A DNA stretch of 64,000 nucleotides from Leptodactylus fallax (GCA_947044405.1 CAMRHE010000133.1:3410001-3474000), one strand, 5' to 3'. Counted from the first letter of the stretch, positions 47,665-59,271 are shown. The notes: generated from the sequence alone by a model not told the origin. Program-made: numbers and translations.

Positions 47665-48344
47665 GCATGTCATAACTTGACGCTCTTGGACCCCAATGCC
47701 AAATCTGTCACAGGGCCCCATATATCTATGCCATGCTGATCACAGGCCCTATCAAGTACCATGGTATGAGTGTGACTAATACGTCTCTGCACCCCCCATA
47801 CCTATAACTATATTTGCCTCGCAGCTTATATTAAAGTTTTAAGGATCACAAATCAGATTGAGAATTTCTATCATCATTTCCTGATGGATAAGTACGTTAG
47901 CTCCGTCAGACATTGTTAGATGCAACGAGCGTAAAACATGCCTTCATTTTCTCAGTATGCGCGCAGATCTGAACTGCTTAGACCCATTACGACGTGAAGA
48001 ACTTGGCACAAGGCAGCACAAGACACAGGAGACATTGCAGGCTGACATTTAGACACGAACAGGTGCGGCACCCCACCTCTAATTGGTCACCACGGAGGTA
48101 AGTACCTCATAAATGATAGCACAGTGAGCGGCAGTAAGGTTGATGAGGCATCTGTCAATCCAAATCGTAAAGCTAATCTGGCGGCGACAGCTATATAGTC
48201 TAATCTGAATATGCATAAAGCTCACATGGAGTATATTAAAAGAAAAGCAATGGGTTTCTGGAACGGAAATTTCAGCAACCCGTCAAATATCTCAATCAGT
48301 CCGGCAACAAATGCATTATGCACCTGTCATGTCTACATAAAAAA
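47665..48344. other. Unassigned intronic DNA
   Basis: No element end or gene recognised; about 47990-48240 appears single-copy. Confidence 0.35.
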
Positions 48345-49075
48345 GAGATGTGGGCCTGAGATCGGTGCTCAGGTTATGGAGACTGAGGTGCATTTTCCTG
48401 CACAGAGTCATAGTTGTTCATCCGAGATAAAGAGAAGGCAGATTCTGGAGATAAATGATGATGTGCGAAAAAACAAAGCAACACGAGGCTCCAGGGTAGA
48501 GATAGTCTAGTCAGCTAGAAGCCATCATTATCCTTCCGAATATGTCAACTCAGATTTCTAGATTCTCCTCATAGATATGTAAACAGTTTTCAGACAAGTT
48601 AACAACCACTGATGGGTGAGACGAAGGATCTTCTAGACCAGTTGTTGGACCTTGAGCAACCAGAATCAACGGGAAACTAAATGTCATCATTGGTCTAAAG
48701 TTGAGATGTGGGCCTGAGATCGGTGCTCAGGTAATGGAGACTGAGATGCATTTTCCTATACAGAGTCATAGTTGTTCATCCGAAATAAAGAGAAGGCAGA
48801 TTCTGGAGATACTTGATGATGTACGGACTGGAAATTCAAAGCAACACGAGGCTCCAGGGTAGAGATAGTCTAGCCTACATGTGCCAGCTGGAAGCCATCA
48901 CTATCCTTCCGAATATGTCAACTCAGATTTCTAGATTCTCCCTATAGATAGGTAAACAGTTTTCAGACAAGTTAACCACCACTGATGGATGAGAAAAAGG
49001 ATCTTCTAGACCAGTTGGTGGACCTCGAGTAACCAACATCAACGGGAATCTAAAGGTGATCATTAGTCTAAAGTT
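48345..49075. repeat. Recent tandem duplication, about 358-374 bp units
   Basis: Unit 1 (48345-48702) and unit 2 (48703-about 49075) both begin GAGATGTGGGCCTGAGATCG and contain AGAGTCATAGTTGTTCATCC, CGAATATGTCAACTCAGATT and GATCTTCTAGACCAGTTG in the same order. They differ by scattered substitutions and two short insertions in unit 2. The open frame in unit 1 is not supported as a gene. Confidence 0.9.
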
Positions 49076-49710
49076 GATCAAAATGGATGACTTAAACCAA
49101 AAAGATTATTTGTTGGGCAAAAAATTAACAATGAACAATAGTTTTTGCTGACCAGTGATAGACCAACATCGTCTAGAAAGAAGTCAGCTGTATTAAAAAG
49201 TTTCGGGCAATAGTTCCGAAGGAACATTCCAAGAAGGATTGTTTGTCCTTCACCCATAGTCAATGAACGTGTTCGGCCAGTGTGAACAACTGGACTAAAA
49301 TGTCTGCGGTTGCGTCAGCATAACAATTGTTCACCGGATGGTCATTCGTTCAACATCTCAACCATCAGCCTACGTCTAACTAATATGTATGGCCACCTGA
49401 AATATTGTTATCCAACATGTAAGGATGCTTCATGGACATCGACTATGAACTGCCAGTGAAGCTATTTCTTCAGGATACTCTACTGTGAAGTTTCTGTCAA
49501 CCATCTGAGGTGTAACAAAAATTATACAGCCTTCACCAGTGTCACCCAGAGCGTTGCTACGCCTTGGTGGTGATCTAATAAACCCTTGACTACAAAAATT
49601 GCTGAATGCCGTTTTTACTTTGGAGAAACATATTTGAAGACCCAAGACAGAATGGTCTCAGGGTCTTGCACTGAAGCTTAGAGGAGCAATGGATCAGTCT
49701 TTGGATCAGT
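49076..49710. other. Unassigned intronic DNA
   Basis: The minus-strand frame 49430-49645 has no domain I recognise. No element ends seen. Confidence 0.3.
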
Positions 49711-50234
49711 ATTAGAGAAGGGTGAACCTCTAAAGATTTGGTTCATCTCAAGTTTGGACGAGGTTATCCTCCAGTCCTTTTCAGTCAGAACTTGTTCAGA
49801 TAGAACCAGAAGTAGGTAATAGGTGGAGGTGACAAAAATAAAAAACACTTATACTCACCTTCCCTCATCTCTTTTGGACCTCCTTGCAGTTGTTGTGCAT
49901 CATGACACTCGGAGTGCCCATGTGATCGCTTCGGCCCAATCACAGACCTCAACAGTGACCCCAGGCACGTGATGTCACCAGGAGAGCATCAGATGACATG
50001 AGGCGGCCCAAAAGAGGTGAAGACAGGTGAGTATAAATGTTTGTTATTTTTTCCCCTTCCCCCGGGGCTTCCACCTATTACTGTATACTCTGAAGATAAC
50101 TTACCACAATGGATATCACGGTGGCCATTTTTGTTCATCCAAGACGAATCCCAAATTGTTGGGTTTTGTTAAAAACCAAACAATTTAGGACATTCGGCTA
50201 AATCTGGCTCATGCTGGGTTTGCCCATCTCTAAT
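49711..50234. repeat. Dispersed repeat family 3, copy 4
   Basis: It starts ATTAGAGAAGGGTGAACC and ends GGTTTGCCCATCTCTAAT, inverted to each other. It shares ACACTTATACTCACCTTCCC, GTGCATCATGACACTCGG, ACAGTGACCCCAGGCACGTG and GCTTCCACCTATTACTGTAT with other copies. Confidence 0.6.
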
Positions 50235-51194
50235 AAATATGCCTTTGCTTATCTTTTTCTCTGGTGACCACTGCCCTCTCTGAGATACTCACAGAGATAA
50301 TTTAGGTAGGACACTAAAAATGGAATAGCCTTCAAAATTTGTCAAAAATGTATTCATTATACATCCTTCCAGTCCTTGTCTTCTTGTAGTTTTCCTTCAC
50401 TATGTACAATAGCAGAGAGACAATAAATGCAAATCTCCATTTCTAGCAATATTAGCATTTGCTATATATCAGTACAAGTCTGCTCCCTTGTTCCAGATTT
50501 CCGATTTATGGGTTTTTATTTGCAACATCTTCGAAGTACATTTGCACTTATTGTATCTCCGAGGGTTTACTATGAGCCGCTGAGTCGAATATCACATCAC
50601 ATCACAGAACAAATAAGAATACAAATGGGTACAGACTCATTCCTAGGGGTCTGCAAAAAGTACAATCTAACACCTGTATTGACTTTTCCAGGGAATATGC
50701 CGGCTAAATTGTATCAATATGACACGTTAATAAACCCTCACTGCGGGAACCCGGGATTCTATAATTTCTTCTCTATAAAAGTCTATGAACATGGCTATAA
50801 ACATTGCAAGTGCACAGCATGAGTCCCCAGCTCATCTGGTATGGAGAACGTTACCCGTTAACATACATTAAGCCCAGCCTTAAAGCAATTCACGATCAAG
50901 CAACTGGAATGTAACCTCTAAGGAACAATCCAAATCTTATCAACTTACAGATGCACACGATAAAACTGAGCAAATACTAATGCAGCCTGACAGGTGCAGG
51001 ATAATGTACCAAAAGACCTCTTGTTTCCCATAACCGGCCCTGGAAATGGCCAAGGCAATGCAAAGCAGTAAAAAGCAAAGGCAAATAAAAATGTAAAATG
51101 CAACGTAAGAGCGTAATGTGCAAAATGGGATCTGCGGAATAAGGTCGTGGAAAACATTAACAGGCAAAATACAGCATGACTTAGAATGGCAGCC
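50235..51194. other. Unassigned intronic DNA
   Basis: A 131-codon plus-strand frame (50427-50822) has no recognisable domain or splice context. Nothing else identified. Confidence 0.3.
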
Positions 51195-52108
51195 TTAAAG
51201 GGGTTGTCCCACAGTTACAACTTATCACCTAGCCGTACAATAGGTGATAAGCTACAACCCATTGTTCCCCATTAGGATGGAGTAGTGATAGGCGAACTTC
51301 GCAAAATTCGTCTTGCAAACATTTGAGATTCGACCACAAGTTTTGGAACTGGAAATGCTATTGTTACACTCTGGAGTCTCTTCAGGTGCCGGAGAATAAT
51401 AATTGGAGGTCTCAAGGATGTGCAGAAACATAAGAAACAGCTCATACTCACCTTTCTCCACCTCTCCAAGGCTCCACCACATTATCTGGTCCTCGTTTCA
51501 ACCACCTCTGTCTTCCTGGGTTATGGGAACCATGCGTTGACGTCATGATGCTTAGACACAATGCTGAGGCCCAATCACAGGCCCCAGAAGAAGCAAAAAA
51601 AATAAGAAACAGCTCATATTAACCTTTCCTTACCTCTTCAAGGTTCCACCACAGCGCCTGGTCCTCTTTCTCAGCGTCTTCCAACCACCTCTGACCTCCT
51701 GGATGACATCAGCAGCCCCAGGGGACCACTGAGGCCCAATCACAGTCCCCCGGGACTCTAATGTCACCCAGGAGGCCAGAAGAGGTTGTGTTGGACTTGT
51801 GATGGATCTCAGCAGTCACATAGGACCCGCCAACATCATGACGCTTGTGTCTAAGCATCATGACATCAACACATGTTCCCCTGACATCACCCATGAGGCT
51901 ATAAGATACCCTAAGACACAGGGAGAGATGACCGAATGCCACAGTGGAGCCCCAGAAAGGTGAGGAAGGGTATTATACTCTGGAGGCTGAAGAGACCATT
52001 CATGGGTGGTAAACCTCAAACATCTCAGGTTCTTGTGATTTGTGGAAACCACAATCATGAGTCACCTCTCCTGCAGATTAGTGATAAGTTGTGGGACAAT
52101 CCCTTTAA
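51195..52108. mobile_element. TTAA-flanked MITE split by repeat family 3
   Basis: TTAA at 51195-51198 and 52105-52108. The left arm AGGGGTTGTCCCACAGTTAC and AACTTATCACCTA face the right arm GTGATAAGTTGTGGGACAAT followed by CCCTTTAA. A family-3 element lies between them, so the outer MITE is older. Confidence 0.65.
51285..52050. repeat. Dispersed repeat family 3, copy 5, with internal duplication
   Basis: It opens TGATAGGCGAACTTCGCAAA and contains the family blocks CTCATACTCACCTTTCTCCA, GTCATGATGCTTAGACACAA and CTGAGGCCCAATCACAGG. The stretch from AATAAGAAACAGCTCATA to AACCACCTCTG appears twice (from about 51428 and about 51600), an internal tandem duplication of roughly 175 bases. The right end is not sharply defined. 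Confidence 0.55.
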
Positions 52109-52296
52109 GTATCTTCTTCAAATTAAAAGCCCAAACATTTGATGGGCACTATCACTATAACTCAGACATGGAAATCTCGAAAGGGGTTCCTTCATTCTAA
52201 TGATGGAGTAGCCATGCTTTCTTTAGACCTTTAGACTGTCTAGAGTTGGTGTTTTTTTTATTTTTCCGATACCGAGTTCGAATGATAAATTTTTGT
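52109..52296. other. Unassigned intronic DNA
   Basis: Short unassigned stretch. Confidence 0.3.
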
Positions 52297-52417
52297 CTAC
52301 CTACAGCCACCACTAGAGGGAGCTTCGGAGCTAACTGCATACAGATTATACATTGAACACAATAATAAGTCAGTATGCAGTAAGCGTCGGAGCTCCCATA
52401 GTAGTGGCTGCAGGTAG
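52297..52417. repeat. Foldback repeat, 121 bp
   Basis: Left arm CTACCTACAGCCACCACTAG, then GGGAGCTTCGGAGCT and ACTGCATAC. The right arm is the inverse: GTATGCAGTAAG, CGGAGCTCCC and GTAGTGGCTGCAGGTAG. It is non-coding; outer flanks may extend it on both sides. Confidence 0.75.
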
Positions 52418-53669
52418 AAGAGTTTATTTTATACCTCTTTGCCTATTCAGAGGATTTAGACCTCTGTATCAGAAAAATGGAGCTCCGACTGTTATCAAAA
52501 TATATCAAAAAATGGAATTAGCACCTATTTACATTAGAAAAATAAAATAGTGTTCAATAATAGACGTTCCCTTTAAGCTACGCCTGTAAATCACATAGAA
52601 ATATAATACAGATTGTGTAGGAGATGGATATTTTTTTCCCAGCAGTTCAGAAACGTATTGTATCGAGTAATCTGTCTCAGATGCTGCAGATTCAGCAACT
52701 TTTTGAGGTGAAGTCTTTCTAAACAGAAGATCAAAGAACTCTTGGGGAATACGTTGAATCAAAGCCTTCATTACATATTCAAGCTTTCTCCTGGCTTCCC
52801 AATTCTCATTAGAAATCATGAAATGAGCTTTTATTTACACTCGCCCCATTTACACGGCTTCAATGGTAAGGATTTGAAATCATTTAAGAAAAATTCTGTC
52901 GAAAAGCCTGCTAATTTACAAGCCGGCCGTGCCGCGGTGCTACAGACGAAAATGAAGAGAGGAGGAAATATCAGGTTTCTAAGCTCATAAGGAAGCGTTG
53001 ACGAGAGGTTATATCAACAACGTTCATTACTACTGTTTATTATATGGAAACGCGACCTCCGCATGGTGGGAGGACAAGGATCTTCTAATCTATAGAACAT
53101 GTAAAAGCAGCCTGAAGAAGAGCTGCTCCCTAGTCTACCGCCATGGCCCGAATTGCTTTATGTGTTCAATTTCACCAAAAGATTTTATATAGAACATAAC
53201 ATTTTATGTTGTGTTTTACACACAGACTTAGTCAATGTTGTACTGTCCGGTCAAGCTTGCTATCTGGATTTTTGTCGAGATTTTAGAAGATGGGCCTTCA
53301 GATCCTAAGGGACTTTCATTCCTATGACCATATCAAAAACAAAGGATTAAGAGATTAGTAGATCAGTTGTCGGAGCAACAACTGAAATTTAGTCAATATG
53401 TTTTACGACATTTGCATTTTTCTGTTTAGTAGGGGGATGCCACCAAGTTTGGCAAAAGGGACAACATGAATTATAGCCATACTGGTTGTCACTTTGGATT
53501 TACTGTAGCACAAATGTAGGTGCCCCTATTTCAAGATGGTACCAAGTTAATGCAGAACACGTGAATTGGTGCTAAACTGCAATAGTGGTGTTGTTATTGG
53601 CTCCGTCCACTGTATTGTTTTGACAATGGTGGCTACAGCTTAGTACCCAGACACCTACCAATCTGATAT
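52418..53669. other. Unassigned intronic DNA
   Basis: The minus-strand frame 52529-52819 is 96 codons without a domain or splice signal that I recognise. No element ends seen. Confidence 0.3.
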
Positions 53670-55221
53670 TTAAAAACAGCCTGTGACCAGAGCCCAGCAT
53701 ATCACCCTAGCCCTGCAGATAGATAGGTTAGGGTCACCTGAATCAAACTGTGTTTTCCCCTTGAAAAATCGGTCCCTCTATTGCTCCTTCGAGTTCTTTG
53801 GAACAATGAGGGCGTTGCCGCTTACCTCTTTGGAATAATGGCAGCACACTCATTGATCCAAAGAGCTCATTTGCATATTGACAGCAACATAGGCAGTGAT
53901 TCACAAAGGAAAAGACACTGTTTGATTCAGGTGACCTTAACTTATCTATCTGCAGGGCGGGGGAATGCTGGCTGGTGACAGAACCTACTCTGCAGGGCTG
54001 GGTGTTGCTGGGTCTGGTGACACTAACCTATCTATCTGCAGGGCTGGGTTGATATGCTGGTTCTGGTGACAGTAACCTAGTACCTATCTGCAGGGCTGGG
54101 GTGATATGCTGGTTCTGGTGACAGTAACCTATCTATCTGCAGGACTGGGGTGATATGCTGGGTCTGGTGACACTAACCTATCTATCTGCAGGGCTGGGTT
54201 GATATGCTGGTTCTGGTGACAGTAACCTATCTATCTGCAGGACTGAGGTGATATGCTGGGGTCTGGTGACACTAACCTATCTATCTGCAGGGCTGGGGTG
54301 ATATGCTGGTTCTGGTGACACTAACCTATCTATCTGCAGGGCTGGGGTGATATGCTGGGGTCTGGTGACACTAACCTATCTATCTGCAGGGCTGGGTTGA
54401 TATGCTGGTTCTGGTGACAGTAACCTATCTATCTGCAGGACTGAGGTGATATGCTGGGTCTGGTGACACTAACCTATCTATCTGCAGGGCTGGGGTGATA
54501 TGCTGGTTCTGGTGACACTAACCTATCTATCTGCGGGGCTGGGGTGATATGCTGGGGTCTGGTGACACTAACCTATCTATCTGCAGGGCTGGGGTGATAT
54601 GCTGGTTCTGGTGACACTAACCTATCTATCTGCAGGGCTGGGGTGATATGCTGGTTCTGGTGACACTAACCTATCTATCTGCAGGACTGGGGTGATATGC
54701 TAGTTCTGGTGACACTAACCTATCTATCTGCAGGGCTGGAGTGATATGCTGGGTTCTGGTGACACTAACCTATCTATCTGCAGGGCTGGGGTGATATGCT
54801 GGTTCTGGTGACACTAACCTATCTATCTGCAGGGGTGGGGTGATATGCTGGTTCTGGTGACACTAACCTATCTATCTGCAGGGCTGGGGTGATATGCTGG
54901 TTCTGTTGACACTAACCTATCTATCTGCAGGGCTGGGGTGATATGCTGGGTTCTGGTGACACTAACCTATCTATCTGCAGGACTGGGGTGATATGCTGGG
55001 TTCTGGTGACACTAACCTATCTATCTGCAGGGCTGGGGTGATATGCTGGTTCTGGTGACACTAACCTATCTATCTGCAGGGCTGGGGTGATATGCTGGTT
55101 CTGGTGACACTAACCTATCTATCTGCAGGTCTGGGGTGATATGCTGGGTTCTGGTGACACTAACCTATCTATCTGTGGGGCTGAGTGCATATGATGGGTT
55201 CTGATGACTGAATCCCTTTAA
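53670..55221. mobile_element. TTAA-flanked foldback MITE with one arm expanded to a minisatellite
   Basis: TTAA at 53670-53673 and 55218-55221. The left arm contains one copy of the sequence inverse to the repeat unit (ATATCACCCTAGCCCTGCAG, then ATAGATAGGTTAGGGTCACC and TGAATCAAAC). The right arm opens with the matching GTTTGATTCAGGTGACC near 53921 and then carries about 26 tandem copies. The last unit decays into CTGATGACTGAATCCCTTTAA, whose inverse aligns with the left terminus. Confidence 0.8.
53929..55200 (+). repeat. Minisatellite, about 26 copies of a ~49-bp unit
   Basis: The consensus unit reads CTGGTGACACTAACCTATCT, ATCTGCAGGGCTGGGGTGAT, ATGCTGGTT (49 bases). Copies vary by 0-3 bases, with alternation of GGTT, GGGTT, GGGTC and GGGGTC endings. 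The first two or three copies are the most diverged. No unique spacers lie between copies, so this is not a CRISPR-like array. Confidence 0.95.
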
Positions 55222-55879
55222 GTCTTTTAATCTTGGTACTTCAAAATCTAAGGGTAAAATTGACTACTACTTTGGAGGCCATTTTGAAAGTGATCTCTAC
55301 AAGTAGGAAGCCCTAGTAATATGTGCTGTCAAAATTGTAGCTGTATTGAAGTTCAGCTCCATTGAAGTAAATAGGAATGAGCTGCAATACCACACACAAC
55401 CTGTGGACAGGCGTGGCACTGTTTATGTTAGAACCAGCCATATTTTTATAAGTCCATAGAACCCTTTATTCATTTTAGTATTGGCGTCTTATGAGAAACA
55501 ATGTAAACATTTGTGGGGGAAGATGGTATGGTCATTGACTCAAGTTCGGTCAAGTTTACAATTTTTTCTGTTGAACTTCTAATCTAGAGCTCTTCATTTC
55601 TGTTGTTTGGAAGAGTTTCATTTAGAAGAAAAGAAACCTAAGGCTTATTCAGCACATTGTAGGCAAAAATTACAACAATTAGGAGAGGAAATGTTAATGG
55701 CTGGTGGGTGGGGGGCTGAATTTACGCCAGGGTCTAATTAGCCGCAGGCAGCCAGCCATGTACTAATGGACTGCTAATGTAGTGGCATCACCAGAGGGCA
55801 AAATGAATATTGTGGGGGAGAGTCAACAAAGATGGCGGCATGGCCTGTGTATTTTATACCCAATAATAAGAGAATTGTC
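55222..55879. other. Unassigned intronic DNA
   Basis: No gene or element end recognised. Confidence 0.3.
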
Positions 55880-56303
55880 AAAGACAGATAGATATGGATT
55901 GATTGATAGAAGAAAAGTGGGTAGATGGTGGGAGATAAAGGATGGAGAGATAGATAGATAGATAGATATGTACAGATAAAGAGATAGAAGAGGATAGATA
56001 ATATGAAACTAGATAGATAGTTGTTGATGGATAGAAAATAGCTAGCTAGATTTGATAGATAATAGATAGATAGATGAATAGATAGATGCATATATGGATT
56101 GACAATAGTTACCTAGCTAGATAATAGATAGATAGATCATTGTAGATATATGGATTATAGCTAAAGACAGATAGCAATCAGATATGGATAGATAGATCGA
56201 AGATAGATAGATAGATAGATAGATAGACAGATAGATGGATGCCGATATGGATTGATAATAGTTACCTAGCTAGATAATAGATCATTGTAGATATATATGG
56301 ATA
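55880..56303. repeat. GATA-type microsatellite, left block
   Basis: Degenerate GATA/TAGA tetranucleotide tract with unit imperfections. A longer repeated phrase, TAGTTACCTAGCTAGATAATAG, occurs near 56106 and 56259. It continues on the far side of Tc1-D2. Confidence 0.9.
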
Positions 56304-56305
56304 TA

Positions 56306-57910
56306 CAGTGGGGAAAAAAAAGTATTTAGTCAGCCACCAATTGTGCAAGTTCTCCCACTTAAAAAGATGAGGCCGGCCTGTAATTGTCATCATAGGTAGA
56401 CCTCAACTATGAGAGACAAAATGAGAAAACAAATCCAGAAAATCACATTGTCTGATTTTTAAAGAATTTATTTGCAAATTATGGTGGAAAATAAGTATTT
56501 GGTCAATAACAAGAGTTCATCTCATTACTTTGCTCTATATACTTTGTTGGCAATGACAGAGGTCAAACGTTTTCTGTAAGTCTTCACAAGGTTGGCACAC
56601 ACTGTTGCTGGTATGTTGGCCCATTCCTCCATGCAGATCTCCTCTAGGGCAGGGATGTTTTGGGGCTGTCGCTGGGCAAAACAGACTTTCGACTCCCTCC
56701 AAAGGTTTTCTATGGGGTTGAGAACTGGAGACTGGCTAGGCCACTCCAGGACCTTGAAATGCTTCTTATGAAGCCGCTCCTTCGTTGCCCTGGCGGTGTG
56801 CTTGGGATCATTGTCATGCTGAAAGACCCAGCCACGTTTCATCTTCAATGCCCTTGCTGATGGAAGGAGATTTGCACTCAAAATCTCACGATACATGACC
56901 CCATTCATTCTTTCATGTACACGGATCAGTCGTCCTGGTCCCTTTGCAGAGAAACAGCCCCAAAGCATGATGTTGCCACCCCCATGCTTCACAGTAGGTA
57001 TGGTGCTCTTTGGATGCAACTCAGCATTCACTCTCCTCCAAACACCACGAGTTGTGTTTCTACCAAACAGTTCTACTTTGGTTTCATCTGCCCATATGAC
57101 ATTCTCCCAATACTCTTCTGGAACATCCAAATGCTCTCTAGCAAACTTCAGACGGGCCCGGATAGGTACTGGCTTAAGCAGGGGGACACGTCTGGCACTG
57201 CAGGATCTGAGTCCCTGGCGGCGTAGTGTGTTACTGACGGTAGCCTTTGTTACGTTAGTCCCAGCTTTCTGCAGGTCACTCACTAGGTCCCCCCGTGTGG
57301 TTCTGGGATTTTTGCTCACCGTTCTTGTGATCATTTTGACCCCACAGGGTGAGATCTTGCGTGGAGCCCCTGATGGAGGGAGATTATCAGTGGTCTTGTA
57401 TGTCTTCCATTTTCTAATTATTGCTCCCACAGGTGATTTCTTCACACCAAGCTGCTTGCCTATTGCAGATTCAGTCTTCCCAGCCTGGTGCAGGGCTACC
57501 ATTTTGTTTCTGGTGTCCTTCCACAGGTCTTTGGTCTTCACCATAGTGGAGTTTGGAGTGTGACTGTTTGAGGTTGTGGACAGGTGTCTTTTATACTGAT
57601 AACAATGTCAAACAGGAGCCATTACTACAGGTAATGAGTGGAGGACAGAGGAGCCTCTTAAAGAAGAAGTTACAGGTCTGTGAGAGCCAGAAATCTTGCT
57701 TGTTTGTAAGTGACCAAATACTTATTTTCCACCATAATTTGCAAATAAATTCTTAAAAAATCACACAATGTGATTTTCTGGGTTTGTTTTCTCATTTTGT
57801 CTCTCATAGTTGAGGTCTATCTATGATGACAATTACAGGCCGGCCTCATCTTTTTAAGTGGGAGAACTTGCACAATTGGTGGCTGAATAAATACTTTTTT
57901 TTCCCCACTG
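56306..57910 (-). mobile_element. Tc1/mariner element D, copy 2 (full length, 1,605 bp)
   Basis: Ends CAGTGGGGAAAAAAAAGTAT (56306) and the inverse at 57910, with TA at 56304-56305 and 57911-57912. Both about 200-base arms are present, including the inner AAGTATTTGGTCA direct repeats. GATA repeats continue on both sides, so it jumped into a TA of the microsatellite. It lacks the LINE tail found in copy D1. It is the best preserved transposon in the window. Confidence 0.95.
56525..57544 (-). CDS. Tc1-D2 transposase, uninterrupted 339 codons
   Basis: This is a cut-and-paste transposase of the Tc1 group, a nuclear enzyme that binds the terminal repeats and inserts at TA. The start is ATG 57544 ([10 protein letters not shown]), shared with D1; stop TAA 56525. 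Paired-like helix-turn-helix motifs lie at about residues 10-50 and 80-115, with the basic linker APRKIS at 60-65. The DDE catalytic residues are D153 (WADE), D244 (QHDND) and E279 (NPIEN), with 34 residues between the last two. [10 protein letters not shown] at 187-196 is the glycine-rich box. One oddity is V274 in SPVLNPIE, where D1 and other copies here have Asp. Its C-terminus reads NKVYRAK against NKGYITKY in D1. Length is typical of the family. Whether it is expressed or active is unknown. Confidence 0.95.
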   Translation of the reverse strand: MVKTKDLWKDTRNKMVALHQAGKTESAIGKQLGVKKSPVGAIIRKWKTYKTTDNLPPSGAPRKISPCGVKMITRTVSKNPRTTRGDLVSDLQKAGTNVTKATVSNTLRRQGLRSCSARRVPLLKPVPIRARLKFAREHLDVPEEYWENVIWADETKVELFGRNTTRGVWRRVNAELHPKSTIPTVKHGGGNIMLWGCFSAKGPGRLIRVHERMNGVMYREILSANLLPSARALKMKRGWVFQHDNDPKHTARATKERLHKKHFKVLEWPSQSPVLNPIENLWRESKVCFAQRQPQNIPALEEICMEEWANIPATVCANLVKTYRKRLTSVIANKVYRAK

Positions 57911-57912
57911 TA

Positions 57913-58020
57913 GCTAGAGATAGATAGATAGATAAATAGATAGATACATAGATAGATATGAGATAGATAGATACATAGATAGATAGATACATAGATATGA
58001 GATAGATAGATAAATAGATA
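57913..58020. repeat. GATA-type microsatellite, right block
   Basis: TAGA/GATA repeats with TACATAGATAGATA interruptions, continuing the tract at 55880-56303 after the Tc1-D2 insertion. Confidence 0.9.
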
Positions 58021-58439
58021 GGCGGTATGATGCCTCCTGTGAAGATAATCCCATTGCCTATTGGAATGCATCCAATCCTCTTCAGTTGGATACAACTATG
58101 TCACACATAAACTGCTGCCAAATATTAGCTTCTAAAGATTGCTCTGATGTTTGGTTTGCTAATTGAATTTCAGGAGCTGCAAAGAGAAAGTCCACTGTGC
58201 AAAAAAGAAAGCAAAGAAGGCCATAAAAATAATTAATTAAAAAAAAAAAACAACAACTAAAAACAAATTAAAATCTGTCACTAAGTAATTGTTGGTAAAA
58301 TCTGGAATTCAAAATAGACACAGATGTATTTTTTATCTAAAGATGTTTCCTTTTGTGAAACTCTGTTTTGGTGCCTCTTTTTGCCCACTGGTAATGTATT
58401 AATGTGTCGCCTTAAACACTGTTCCAGAAAGTTCTGAGA
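58021..58439. other. Unassigned intronic DNA
   Basis: A run at 58239-58248. No gene or element end recognised. Confidence 0.3.
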
Positions 58440-59271
58440 ATGGAGCGGGAGGGTTAGAAGACTGTATAGTCAACCAGACCATATGGTTTATGACAGCAGA
58501 AGAGGAGTGTGCTGAAACTGAAGAAAGAAAGTGAACTCTCCAATTGTGATTATGTTACTTAAAGGTGCAGGCAACCAAAAACCAATGGAATGTTATGAAA
58601 AGAGCAGGAATTAAAAAAAATTGTAGCCAAACAGATCAAAGGAATGAGAGCAGCAGAAGAGTGTACTGATCTTGAAGGAAGCAGTAACCTGGTGTCTCAT
58701 GCGATTATATTAGTGAGGACAGAGCTGCCTGTGATTTGAGCAGTATCTTTAAAGTGAGCAGGAATAAAAAGAATATATATTCTGTAGTCAATCAGTTTAA
58801 GATAGTGCTGACACCTGCAGAAGAAGAGAGTGCTGATCTTGGAAGAGGCAGTGACTGGTCAACATATGTGATTTTATTACAAGCCGTGTGTGACAGTAGC
58901 ATTGCCTTCAAATAAGTTGTAGTACAAAATCTCTATGGCCAGTCAGATTACCTACATGATCATGATAATAATAGCAGCAGCAGGGGAGAAGTGTGCTGAT
59001 CTTGCGGGAGCCAGTGACCTGTCAACTCATGTGATTATGTAACTGAGAACCAAAATTCAGACCAATGGAGCAAAGTCACAAAGTTATGGTCTAATACAAG
59101 ATTTGTAGTCAATCAGGTCATTGCAATAATGTCAGCAGCAGGAGGAGAGTATGTTGATTTTGGATGAAGCAGTGACCTGTTTACTGTGGTTATATTACTA
59201 GGGACAAAGTTGTATATGACTGGAGCAGTATCTTGAAGCGATCAGGAATAAAAAATAAAAGTTGTAACTAT
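58440..59271. repeat. Degenerate ~155-bp satellite, left block
   Basis: Units share CAGCAGAAGAGGAGTGTGCT, GATCTTGGAGGAAGCAGTGA, CCTGTCAACTCATGTGATTA, GACTGGAGCAGTATCTTTAA and AGTCAATCAGATCA-like blocks in that order. Starts are near 58494, 58649, 58814, 58973 and 59129, so the period is about 155-165 bases. Copies are well diverged, which suggests an old array. Confidence 0.8.

Noticed and set aside
49430..49645. 71-codon minus-strand open frame as possible cadherin or transposase exon
   Set aside because: No DxNDN, DxD or DDE-type motif and no usable splice sites.
50427..50822. 131-codon plus-strand open frame
   Set aside because: No domain, no splice signals in register and no similarity I recognise; AT-rich intron can give such frames by chance.
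52529..52819. 96-codon minus-strand open frame (RKLEYVMKALIQRIPQEFFD)
   Set aside because: It looked protein-like, but no domain was recognised, no donor or acceptor fits, and it is not a cadherin segment.
53929..55200. CRISPR-like regular array
   Set aside because: Units are contiguous ~49-bp tandem copies without unique spacers, in a vertebrate intron context, and no cas genes are present.
56895..57563. 222-codon plus-strand open frame
   Set aside because: Antisense shadow of the Tc1-D2 transposase; the equivalent antisense frame exists in D1 (31471-31980).
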